DNA from: JBKHXU01 sp046565865
Lineage (GTDB): Bacteria; Pseudomonadota; Gammaproteobacteria; Acidiferrobacterales; Sulfurifustaceae
NCBI GenBank assembly: GCA_046565865.1
Contig: JBKHXU010000159.1
Location: forward strand, 1 to 30,488
DNA length: 30,488 nucleotides
Reading direction: 5' to 3'
The translations under genes and the position numbers were made by a program. Below the pieces are notes generated by a model. The model made no database searches, was not told the origin of the DNA, and saw nothing but the letters and a program-made list of their open reading frames with translations. Position 1 is the stretch's first letter; each line of letters opens with the position of its first letter. Shown here in pieces: positions 23,548-30,488 of the stretch.

Positions 23548-24888
23548 TTACGTGGTAAGTGTTCGAAGCAGATTATTGTAATCCTCTTGAACCCGCGGAT
23601 CCTTGCTGCTGAGTTCTGCCACCTTACGACACGCGTGCAGCACCGTCGTGTGATCGCGCCCACCGAATGCCTCCCCTATCTCCGGGAGGCTGTGGTCGGT
23701 CAGCTCCTTCGACAGCGCCATGGCGATTTGTCGAGGTCGCGTGACTTGGCGCGAACGGCTTTTTGAGTGCAGGTCGGCGATGCGAATCTTGAAATACTCG
23801 GCCACGGTTTTCTGGATATTGTTCATAGTGACCAACCGTTCCTGAAAGCTAAGTAAATCCTTCAGGCTATCGCTAACAAGCGCGACATCGAGCGGTCTCC
23901 CTGTGAAGGATGCGCTAGCTAGTACCCGTCGCAATGCACCCTCCAATTCCCGCACATTGGAGCGCACCCGCTTAGCGATAAAAAACGCTACATCCTCTTG
24001 CAGCGCCGCGCCCTCTTGCCGCGCCTTATTAATCAAGATGGCCACCCGTGTTTCCAGCTCTGGCGGCTCGATGGACACCGTTAGCCCGGAAGCGAACCGG
24101 GAGATTAGCCGTTCTTCGACCCCAGTTAACTCTTTTGGAAACCGATCGGCTGTAATAATGACTTGGCGCCCAGACTCTACTAAGGCATTGAAAGTATGGA
24201 AAAATTCTTCCTGCGAGCGCTCTTTACCGACAAAAAACTGGATATCGTCAATGAGCAGCGCATCGAGTCCCCGGTAAAGTCGTTTGAAGTCATTAATGGT
24301 GTTGTGCTGCAGCGCCTTTACCATATCCGCCACGAATCGTTCCGAGTGCACGTACGCGATATTTGCCTCCGGGCGGTGGGTCAGCATATGGTTGCCCGCG
24401 GCCTGCATGAGATGCGTCTTGCCGAGCCCCACCCCGCCGTAGATGAACAACGGGTTATAGGCCACGCCCGGATTCTCACCGACTTGGCGTGCGGCGGCAC
24501 GCGCGACCTGGTTCGATTTACCCTCGACATGGGTTGCGAAACTGAAGTCGGGATTGAGCCGACCCAAAACCGCCGCGCGGCGCTTGCTCGGATCCAGCAC
24601 CGGACGCGGTACGCCAGTCGCGTCGCTCGCACGCCGAATCTGGCTCGATCCGACCTCGAGCGAGACCTGGCAGGCGTTACCGTTACCGTACTCCTTGACC
24701 AGTTCGCTGATGCGGTTGTGGAACCGCTCGCGCACCCACTCCATCACGAAACGGTTCGGCGCCAGCAGCCGGATCTGCTCACCTTCGTGCACGGCCTGCA
24801 GCGGCCGTATCCAGGTGTTGAACTGCTGTGCCGACAGCTCTTCTTCAAGCCGACCGAGGCACTTCTCCCAGAGCTTGGCAGGCGTCAC
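23548..24888 (-). CDS. dnaA: Chromosomal replication initiator DnaA
   Basis: AAA+ ATPase that binds DnaA boxes and melts oriC. 446 residues from a GTG start, the only start in frame before an upstream stop. Domain I opens KLWEKCLGRLEEELSAQQFNTWIRPLQ. Domain III has Walker A FIYGGVGLGKTHLMQA (Lys about 157), Walker B LLIDDIQFFVGKERSQEEFF and the sensor/arginine region LISRFASGLTVSIEPPELETR. Domain IV ends with the DNA-binding signature GRDHTTVLHACRKV. It shares a 197-base divergent region with rpmH that contains a perfect DnaA box over its likely -35, which suggests autorepression. Confidence 0.99.
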   Translation of the reverse strand: MTPAKLWEKCLGRLEEELSAQQFNTWIRPLQAVHEGEQIRLLAPNRFVMEWVRERFHNRISELVKEYGNGNACQVSLEVGSSQIRRASDATGVPRPVLDPSKRRAAVLGRLNPDFSFATHVEGKSNQVARAAARQVGENPGVAYNPLFIYGGVGLGKTHLMQAAGNHMLTHRPEANIAYVHSERFVADMVKALQHNTINDFKRLYRGLDALLIDDIQFFVGKERSQEEFFHTFNALVESGRQVIITADRFPKELTGVEERLISRFASGLTVSIEPPELETRVAILINKARQEGAALQEDVAFFIAKRVRSNVRELEGALRRVLASASFTGRPLDVALVSDSLKDLLSFQERLVTMNNIQKTVAEYFKIRIADLHSKSRSRQVTRPRQIAMALSKELTDHSLPEIGEAFGGRDHTTVLHACRKVAELSSKDPRVQEDYNNLLRTLTT

Positions 24889-24923
24889 GATGGATGATTC
24901 GGGTAATCAAAACGGGGACGGGC

Positions 24924-24952
24924 AGTCTAGCGGGTCGGCGTGTCGTTATCCA
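24924..24952 (-). promoter_or_regulatory. Probable dnaA promoter
   Basis: On the minus strand, -35 TGGATA (24947-24952) and -10 TAGACT (24924-24929) are separated by 17 bases; each matches four of six consensus positions. The -10 ends about 35 bases before the dnaA start codon. The -35 lies inside the perfect DnaA box. Confidence 0.5.
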
Positions 24953-24954
24953 CA
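24946..24954 (+). promoter_or_regulatory. Consensus DnaA box upstream of dnaA
   Basis: TTATCCACA is a perfect match to the high-affinity DnaA box. It overlaps the predicted -35 of dnaA, so DnaA bound here would block transcription of its own gene. It could also be part of an extended origin. Confidence 0.8.
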
Positions 24955-24999
24955 GCCACTCGGCGGCGGCGTTTAAGCGCTAAACCCGGCGCTGCGTTA

Positions 25000-25029
25000 T
25001 TGACAATGATGAATTAAAGGCAGTAAGTT
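25000..25029 (+). promoter_or_regulatory. Probable rpmH promoter
   Basis: A perfect -35 TTGACA (25000-25005) is followed after 18 bases by a weak -10, TAAGTT (25024-25029). The start of transcription would lie about 50 bases before the rpmH ATG. A strong promoter is expected for this ribosomal protein operon. Confidence 0.5.
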
Positions 25030-25085
25030 GCCGCCCCCTGATACCCCGACCCGGACAACCGGGTTACGCAAAGCGAGGCCGACAA

Positions 25086-25220
25086 ATGAAACGCACCTAT
25101 CAACCGAGCGTGTTGAAACGCAAACGCACGCACGGCTTTCGCGCGCGCATGCGCACCGTCGGCGGGCGCGCCGTGCTTAAGGCCCGCCGCGCGAAAGGTC
25201 GGCACCGCCTTAGCGCCTGA
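25086..25220 (+). CDS. rpmH: 50S ribosomal protein L34
   Basis: Smallest large-subunit ribosomal protein, 44 residues. The translation begins MKRTYQPSVLKRKRTHGFRA and continues through MRTVGGRAVLKARRAKGRHR to LSA, an essentially canonical L34 rich in Arg and Lys. rnpA starts three bases after its stop. The rpmH-rnpA-yidD-yidC-mnmE order facing away from dnaA is a conserved bacterial arrangement. Confidence 0.99.
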   Translation: MKRTYQPSVLKRKRTHGFRARMRTVGGRAVLKARRAKGRHRLSA

Positions 25221-25223
25221 CAG

Positions 25224-25589
25224 GTGTCGCCCGCCCGCTTCGGGCTCCCACGATCTCAGCGGCTGCTTCGGCCAAGCGATTTCGAGGCGGTGCTGCGCGG
25301 CGGACGGCGGACGCGCGACGCGTACTTCACGGTGGCGGCCCGGGCGAACGACGCGAGCCACGCCCGTTTGGGCGTTACCGTATCCCGCCGCACCTCGCCG
25401 CGGGCTGTTGTCCGTAATCGAATCAAGCGCCAAATCCGCGAATCGTTCCGTGTGGCAAAATCGGATCTGCCGGGTATCGATATCGTGGTAGTCGCCAACG
25501 GCCCCGCGGCCGCCGCCCCCAATCTTGAACTCAAACGATCGCTGATAAAGTTGCTGCAAAACATTTCGGAACTATGCAGACCTTCCTAA
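25224..25589 (+). CDS. rnpA: Ribonuclease P protein component
   Basis: Protein cofactor of RNase P, which trims the 5' leader from precursor tRNAs. 121 residues from a GTG start that lies three bases after rpmH. The N-terminal LPRSQRLLRPSDFEAVLRGG, the central HARLGVTVSRR and the RNR motif AVVRNRIKRQIRESFR are all present, and the fold is basic as expected. The C-terminal end overlaps yidD by 16 bases. No gene for the RNA subunit is in the window. Confidence 0.97.
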   Translation: MSPARFGLPRSQRLLRPSDFEAVLRGGRRTRDAYFTVAARANDASHARLGVTVSRRTSPRAVVRNRIKRQIRESFRVAKSDLPGIDIVVVANGPAAAAPNLELKRSLIKLLQNISELCRPS

Positions 25590-25816
25590 TCTCCCTGGTG
25601 CGCGGGTACCGCTACTGGATCAGTCCCTTGATCGGCCGGCACTGCCGCTTTTATCCCACGTGCTCCGAATACGCCGCCGACGCCATCGCGACACACGGCG
25701 TCGGGCGCGGCCTGCTGTTGGCGCTGCGCCGCCTCGCGCGCTGCCATCCCTGGCAGCGGGGCGGCGTCGATCCGGTGCCGCGTGCAACCCATCACGAATG
25801 CGACCACCATGGATAA
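25574..25816 (+). CDS. yidD: Membrane protein insertion efficiency factor YidD
   Basis: Small membrane-associated protein of 80 residues that helps YidC-dependent insertion of membrane proteins. It has the full family signature: VRGYRYWISPLIGRHCRFYP, TCSEYAADAIATHGVGRG and the Cys/His-rich end RLARCHPWQRGGVDPVP. It overlaps rnpA by 16 bases and yidC by 8, in the order normal for the locus. The start is the ATG at 25574. Confidence 0.96.
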   Translation: MQTFLISLVRGYRYWISPLIGRHCRFYPTCSEYAADAIATHGVGRGLLLALRRLARCHPWQRGGVDPVPRATHHECDHHG

Positions 25817-27452
25817 TCCCCGCATCATTCTTTATTTCGCCCTGGGCTTGATCCTGTTGATGCTATGGCAGGCGTGGGAGCAAGAGCGTGCCCCCGCGCC
25901 GGCGCCCATAGCCGCGACCGCCCCGGCGCCCGCGGGTGCGCCCGACGCCGCCGTGCCGACACCGCCGCCCGCCGCGGGCGCGGCGCCGGTCGCCTCGGCT
26001 ATATCGGGAACGGAGGTTTTGGGCCGCGGCCAACGCGTCGTGGTCGTGACCGATCTCGTGCGCGCCGAGATCGATACCCTGGGCGGCGACCTACGCGCCC
26101 TGTACTTACTGAAGCACCCGGTGTCGGTCGACAAGCCGAACGAGCCGTTCGCGCTGCTCAAGGACGGCAAGGACGAGCTGCTGGTCGCGCGTTCCGGCCT
26201 CATCGGTCATGGCCGCGCCTACCCCACGCACCACACGCGCTTCGACGCCGCTAACACCGAATACCGCATGGCGGACACCGCGCAGCAACTGCGCGTACCG
26301 CTCACCTGGCGCGCGCCCGACGGCACGCGCTATACCAAGACCTACATTTTCCACCGCGACAGCTACGTCATCGACACCGAGTTCCGCGTCGACAACCGTG
26401 GCGCGCAACCGTGGGCCGGTTATCTCTACGCGCAGTTCGTGCGCTCGCACGTGGACGAGCCGGGCATCTTCGCGGTGCCGACGTACACCGGCGGTGCGTA
26501 CTACACACCGGACGAGAAGTACCAAAAGATTTCGCTCAGCGACATGGCGGCGAAGCCGTTCAAGCGCGAGACCACCGGCGGTTGGGTGGCGATGCTGCAG
26601 CATTACTTCGTCGGCGCGTGGTTGCCGGCGCCGGATGCCAAGAGCGAGTTCTATACCGAGGTGCTGCCGGGGCAACGCTACGTTATCGGTCTCAAGGGAT
26701 TGACGCCGGTTGAGGTGGCGCCCGGCGCGAGCGGCACCTTGACGACCCGCCTATACGCCGGCCCGAAAGAGCATCGACGGCTCGAGAAACTCGCCGATGG
26801 GTTGGAGCTTACCGTCGATTATGGCTGGCTCACGGTTATCTCGGCGCCGCTGTTTTGGATCCTCGATTGGATTCATGGTTGGGTCGGCAACTGGGGCTGG
26901 GCGATCGTGATCCTGACGCTGCTGATCAAGCTCGCCTTCTATCCGCTCTCGGCCGCGAGCTACAAATCGATGGCGCACATGAAAAAAGTGCAGCCGAAGT
27001 TGGCCGCGATCAAGGAGCGCTATGGCGACGATCGGCAGAAGTTGAATCAGGCGATGATGGAGCTGTACAAAACCGAAAAGATCAATCCGCTCGGCGGCTG
27101 CCTGCCGATCCTGATCCAGATTCCGGTGTTCATCGCGCTCTATTGGGTGCTGCTGGAAAGCGTCGAGATGCGCCAAGCGCCGTTCGTGCTGTGGCTGCGC
27201 GATCTGTCGAGCCCCGACCCGTACTACGTGTTGCCGTTGATCATGGGTGTGACCATGTACATCCAACAATGGCTCAACCCGCAACCGATCGATCCGGTGC
27301 AAAAGAAAGTGTTCATGATTCTGCCGGTCGCATTCACCGTATTCTTCGTGTTCTTCCCCGCGGGCCTGGTGCTGTACTGGGTGGTGAATAACATTCTCTC
27401 CATCGCGCAGCAGTGGCAGATCACGCGCATGATCGAGGGCCAGACCAAGTAA
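25809..27452 (+). CDS. yidC: Membrane protein insertase YidC
   Basis: Inserts and folds inner membrane proteins, alone or with SecYEG. 547 residues, the proteobacterial long form. MDNPRIILYFALGLILLMLWQAW is the N-terminal membrane anchor, followed by an Ala/Pro-rich linker and the large periplasmic beta-domain (about residues 70-330). The conserved C-terminal core has five membrane segments, with WGWAIVILTLLIKLAFYPLS (including the groove-type Lys), a cytoplasmic hairpin (KSMAHMKKVQPKLAAIKERYGDD), PLGGCLPILIQIPVFIALYW and the final PAGLVLYWVVNNILSIAQQW. The frame extends nine codons further, but MDNPRI is the family start. mnmE starts 7 bases after its stop. Confidence 0.98.
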   Translation: MDNPRIILYFALGLILLMLWQAWEQERAPAPAPIAATAPAPAGAPDAAVPTPPPAAGAAPVASAISGTEVLGRGQRVVVVTDLVRAEIDTLGGDLRALYLLKHPVSVDKPNEPFALLKDGKDELLVARSGLIGHGRAYPTHHTRFDAANTEYRMADTAQQLRVPLTWRAPDGTRYTKTYIFHRDSYVIDTEFRVDNRGAQPWAGYLYAQFVRSHVDEPGIFAVPTYTGGAYYTPDEKYQKISLSDMAAKPFKRETTGGWVAMLQHYFVGAWLPAPDAKSEFYTEVLPGQRYVIGLKGLTPVEVAPGASGTLTTRLYAGPKEHRRLEKLADGLELTVDYGWLTVISAPLFWILDWIHGWVGNWGWAIVILTLLIKLAFYPLSAASYKSMAHMKKVQPKLAAIKERYGDDRQKLNQAMMELYKTEKINPLGGCLPILIQIPVFIALYWVLLESVEMRQAPFVLWLRDLSSPDPYYVLPLIMGVTMYIQQWLNPQPIDPVQKKVFMILPVAFTVFFVFFPAGLVLYWVVNNILSIAQQWQITRMIEGQTK

Positions 27453-27459
27453 CGCCGCC

Positions 27460-28803
27460 GTGGCGACCGCGCCTACCATCGTCGCGCTCGCCACCCCGCC
27501 CGGCATCGGCGGCGTCGCCGTCGTTCGCGTCTCCGGCTCCAACGCACCCACGATCGCCCGCGCGCTGCTCGGTGACTTGCCATCGCCACGGCGCGCGCAC
27601 TATGGCCGCTTCCGCGACGCCGCCGGCCAGACCATCGATCACGGCATCGCGCTGTATTTCCCCGCGCCGCATTCATTCACCGGCGAAGACGTGCTCGAGT
27701 TGCACGCGCACGGCGCGCCGATCGTGGTCGATCTGCTGATCCAACGCATCGTCGCGCTCGGCGCGCGCCTGGCGCGGCCCGGGGAATTTTCCGAGCGCGC
27801 GTTTTTAAACGGCAAGCTCGACCTGGCGCAGCTCGAAGCGATCGCCGATCTCATCAGCGCGCAATCCGAAGCCGCCGCGCGCGGCGCGTTGCGTTCGCTC
27901 GAGGGCGAGTTTTCGCGCCGCGTGCACGCGCTGGTCGAGGAGCTGACGCGGTTGCGCATGTACATCGAAGCCGCGATCGACTTTCCGGAAGAGGAGATCG
28001 ACTTTCTTGCCGACGCCCGCATCGCAAACGCGCTCGAAACGCTCACGCAGTCGCTCAACGCGCTCAACGACGCCGCGCACCAAGGCGTGCTGCTCAACAG
28101 CGGCATGACCGTCGTGCTCGTCGGCGCGCCCAACGTCGGCAAGTCGAGCCTGCTCAACGCGCTGTCCGGCACCGATACCGCCATCGTCAGCGACACGCCC
28201 GGCACCACGCGCGATATCGTGCGCGCGCCGCTCAACATCGACGGCCTGCCGCTGCACGTGCTCGACACCGCGGGCCTGCGCGCCAGCGACGACGCGATCG
28301 AGCGTGAGGGCATGGCCCGCGCACGCGCGGCGATGACGCGCGCGGACCGCGTGCTGCTGGTGCTCGATGATCGCGCGCCAGCGACGACGCACGCGCACGA
28401 ACGCGCGCAACTGCCGCCGTCGATCCCGTGCACGCTCGTGTACAACAAGATCGATCTCACCGGGCGCGCGCCCGGTGTCGTGCCCGGGCCCGAACCGGCA
28501 ATCGCCATCTCGGCCACGAGCGGCGCCGGCATCGATGCATTGCGCGAACACTTAAAGCAATGCATGGGCTACCAACCGGCCGGCGAAGGAACATTCATCG
28601 CACGCCGGCGCCACCTAGAGGCGATCGGGCGCGCCCACGCGCACGTCGATCAGGCGCACGCGCAGCTTGCGCAGCACAAGGCGGGGGAGTTAGTGGCCGA
28701 AGAACTGCGTCGCGCGCAGCAAGCACTCGGCGAGATCACCGGCGCGGTCACGCCGGAAGATTTGCTGGAACGAATCTTCGCGAGCTTTTGTATCGGAAAG
28801 TAA
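27460..28803 (+). CDS. mnmE: tRNA modification GTPase MnmE
   Basis: With MnmG, it makes the cmnm5/mnm5 group on wobble uridine 34 of tRNAs. 447 residues from a GTG start (VATAPTIVALATPPGIGGVAVVRVSG). The N-terminal domain binds formyl-THF; the helical domain follows. The G domain is complete: G1 GAPNVGKSS (Lys about 228), G2 TTRD, G3 DTAGLR, G4 NKID. The C terminus is the catalytic CIGK. It closes the rpmH run and is convergent with the transglutaminase gene, with one base between the two stop codons. Confidence 0.98.
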   Translation: MATAPTIVALATPPGIGGVAVVRVSGSNAPTIARALLGDLPSPRRAHYGRFRDAAGQTIDHGIALYFPAPHSFTGEDVLELHAHGAPIVVDLLIQRIVALGARLARPGEFSERAFLNGKLDLAQLEAIADLISAQSEAAARGALRSLEGEFSRRVHALVEELTRLRMYIEAAIDFPEEEIDFLADARIANALETLTQSLNALNDAAHQGVLLNSGMTVVLVGAPNVGKSSLLNALSGTDTAIVSDTPGTTRDIVRAPLNIDGLPLHVLDTAGLRASDDAIEREGMARARAAMTRADRVLLVLDDRAPATTHAHERAQLPPSIPCTLVYNKIDLTGRAPGVVPGPEPAIAISATSGAGIDALREHLKQCMGYQPAGEGTFIARRRHLEAIGRAHAHVDQAHAQLAQHKAGELVAEELRRAQQALGEITGAVTPEDLLERIFASFCIGK

Positions 28804-28804
28804 G

Positions 28805-30369
28805 TTACGCCGCCGGCCCGAAGTCGCGCACCGCGCGTGTCAGCGCGGGTAAATGATCGCGCGTCGGCGCCGAGGCGTAACGCAGCGCAATGTAATGGCG
28901 CGTGATATCCGCTATCGCCGCAGCGAGATCGGGTCGCGCTTGTCGGCAGCGCTCGGCAAATGCGAGCGGTCCTTCGGCCGGTAACCGCGCGACGCCGATG
29001 GCGGCACACTTGCGGCAAAACCGCGCGTACGCGCGCGCCGCCGGGTCGTGAGGCTCGCGCCGCCGGCCGTGATACAACGCATACAGGACAATACATACCC
29101 CCACGCCGAGCACCATCGCCAGCAGCGCGTGGTCCGATAGGCGCAGCCGCGCGAGCAGCTGCGCGCGCCGCGCATCGTCGTAACCGCTGACCCAGCGGTA
29201 CCAGGAAAGGTTGGCGTAGTCCCACACCAGGCGCGTGCGCAGCCACGCATGCTCGAACCAACCGAGCGCGACCAAACGTTGCAGCATCTCCGCCGACAAT
29301 GCATTGGCATCGACGCCTTGCGCCTGCAACCGACGCACGCCATCGATGCCGTGCTCGATGCGTTCCGGCGCCACCGCCGCGGTCGGATCCACGCGCTGCC
29401 AGCCGCGCCCCGGTAGCCACACCTCGGCCCACGCGTGCGCGTCGGCCTGGCGCACGATGAAGTAGTTGCCCGCCGGGTTGTACGTTCCGCCCTGGTACCC
29501 CGCGACCACGCGGCTCGGGATGCCGGCGGCGCGCATGAGGGTTACGAACGCGCTCGCGTAGTGCTCGCAGAATCCGCGCCGCGTCTCGAACAAAAACGCA
29601 TCGACCGGATCGCGCCCGAGCAGTGGTGGATTCAATGTGTACACGAAGGGCTCGGTGCGAAAATGGTTGAGCGCCGCCCGTACCACATCGTCGGCACCCG
29701 GCGCCGCCGTGCGCCAACCATCGGCCAGCGCACGCACGCGCTCGCTCGTTGCGCGCGGTAGCCGCAGCGCCCGCGCCCGTTCCAGCTCGGCCAGTGTGCC
29801 CGTCTGATATTGCGGGTAGGACACGACCTCGTAACTAAAACGCTCGTGTAGCGGTTGGCGCCGCAGCAGCACATGCCCCGGCACGAGGCGCGCGTCGGAT
29901 GGCGCCTGCGCCGGTAGATCGAGCGCATACAGCCAATTGTTGTCGTGCGGTTCGAGCACGATCTGATAGCGGACCGGCGCCGCGCGCGGCACCAGCGCGG
30001 TATCGGCGCCAAGCGGCGGCAGCCCGGCGCGCCAGGTCTCGCCGTCGGTGTCCCATAGTACGAGGTCACGCCAATAGAGCGCGGCCGCAGGCGGCGGCGG
30101 GCCGACCATGCTCGCGCGAAACGCGGGTTCGGCGGACTCCACCAAGCGCTGCACGCTCCCCGGGCGCATCACCTCCGACATCCCGGTCCGGCCGCTGGCA
30201 TCCGGCGCCGGCATGCCCCAGAGCGCGCCGCTTAAACGCGGAAATAGAAAATACAGCACCAGCATGATCGGCAGCGCCTGAACGAGCAGCGTCGCCGAAA
30301 TTCGCAGCGTCGCGCGCGCACCGAGCGGCGCGTGGCGCCCGAGCTGTAACAGCGCCGTGCTGATAAGCG
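28805..30369 (-). CDS. TgpA-like transmembrane transglutaminase (5' part missing)
   Basis: Membrane protein of the TgpA type (DUF3488-transglutaminase-DUF4129). The visible part has the end of the N-terminal membrane region (LLVQALPIMLVLYFLFPRL), a periplasmic region and a transglutaminase-like domain. The triad is intact: Cys in RRGFCEHYASAFV (codon 29567-29569), His in DAHAWAEVW (29435-29437) and Asp in RVDPTAAV (29387-29389). A membrane segment (LLAMVLGVGVCIVLYALY) and a cytoplasmic C-terminal domain follow. Reading upstream, the frame stays TgpA-like to about base 30369, where the sequence switches to an inverted copy of the gene's own middle. The first third (start codon and several membrane segments) is therefore not present. 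TgpA is essential in Pseudomonas; substrates are not settled. Confidence 0.88.
29904..30023 (-). repeat. Arm 1 of terminal inverted duplication (inside TgpA-like gene)
   Basis: This 120-base stretch of the TgpA-like coding sequence is repeated in opposite orientation at the window end (30369-30488). The arms match at 118 of 120 positions and are separated by 345 bases. Confidence 0.97.
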
Positions 30370-30488
30370 CTGCCGCCGCTTGGCGCCGATACCGCGCTGG
30401 TGCCGCGCGCGGCGCCGGTCCGCTACCAGATCGTGCTCGAACCGCACGACAACAACTGGCTGTATGCGCTCGATCTACCGGCGCAGGC
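30369..30488 (+). repeat. Arm 2 of terminal inverted duplication
   Basis: Read on the plus strand, this encodes the same protein segment as arm 1 (from LPPLGADTALVPRAAPVRYQ through HDNNWLYALDLPAQ). The two mismatches (30426 against 29966, and 30456 against 29936) both fall at third codon positions and are silent (Tyr TAC/TAT, Asn AAC/AAT). The copy begins in mid-gene without a start codon and runs to the window edge, so it is a fragment, not a second gene. An assembly or chimeric join is the simplest explanation. Confidence 0.95.

Noticed and set aside
28650..29717. 355-codon minus-strand frame across mnmE and the transglutaminase gene
   Set aside because: It is in a different frame from the TgpA-like gene, overlaps two real genes and is Ala/Arg-rich without motifs.
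30232..30447. 71-codon minus-strand frame crossing the fold-back junction
   Set aside because: It spans the inverted join and is in a different frame from the TgpA-like gene, so it is not a real gene.

Overview
The window comes from the chromosome of a GC-rich proteobacterium, most likely a gammaproteobacterium outside the enteric group. This is inferred from gene content and order: rpmH-rnpA-yidD-yidC-mnmE facing away from dnaA-dnaN-gyrB, dprA/smg/topA next to def-fmt-rsmB, and metK beside lipid A acyltransferase-like genes. Nearly all of the sequence is coding, and no gap between genes exceeds 250 bases. I see no tRNA or rRNA gene, insertion sequence, prophage or CRISPR array. It is a core chromosomal region around the replication origin, and I found no convincing unknown multi-gene system.

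Layout. (1) 1-3614, minus strand: a LysM protein, dprA, smg and the 5' part of topA. (2) 3712-11107, plus strand: def, fmt, rsmB, a DUF4390 protein, an NtrY-like membrane histidine kinase, an NtrX-like regulator and a small TPR protein. (3) 11101-13818, minus strand: two tandem LpxL/HtrB-type acyltransferases and a TtcA-like tRNA thiolase. (4) 13952-19704, plus strand: metK, ahcY and metF (the SAM/methyl cycle), then pip, apaH and apaG. (5) 19708-24888, minus strand: dnaA, dnaN and gyrB, with a probable oriC between dnaA and dnaN and two parS-like sites between dnaN and gyrB. recF, usual at this locus, is absent. (6) 25086-28803, plus strand: rpmH, rnpA, yidD, yidC and mnmE. (7) 28805-30369, minus strand: a TgpA-like transglutaminase gene that runs into an abnormal fold-back at the window end.

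The functional groups fit together. The origin region carries initiator, clamp, gyrase and ParB-binding sites. Next to it lie the protein-maturation genes (def, fmt), membrane insertion genes (yidC, yidD), tRNA and RNA processing genes (rnpA, mnmE, ttcA-like, rsmB) and methyl-cycle enzymes.

The points most worth checking are these. The last 120 bases are an inverted copy of a stretch about 350 bases upstream, with two silent differences; this is probably an assembly join. The NtrX-like regulator has degenerate ATPase motifs and no GAFTGA loop. One of the two acyltransferases has Asn in place of the catalytic acid of the HX4(D/E) motif. The dnaN-gyrB gap holds a parS pair where recF would be expected.
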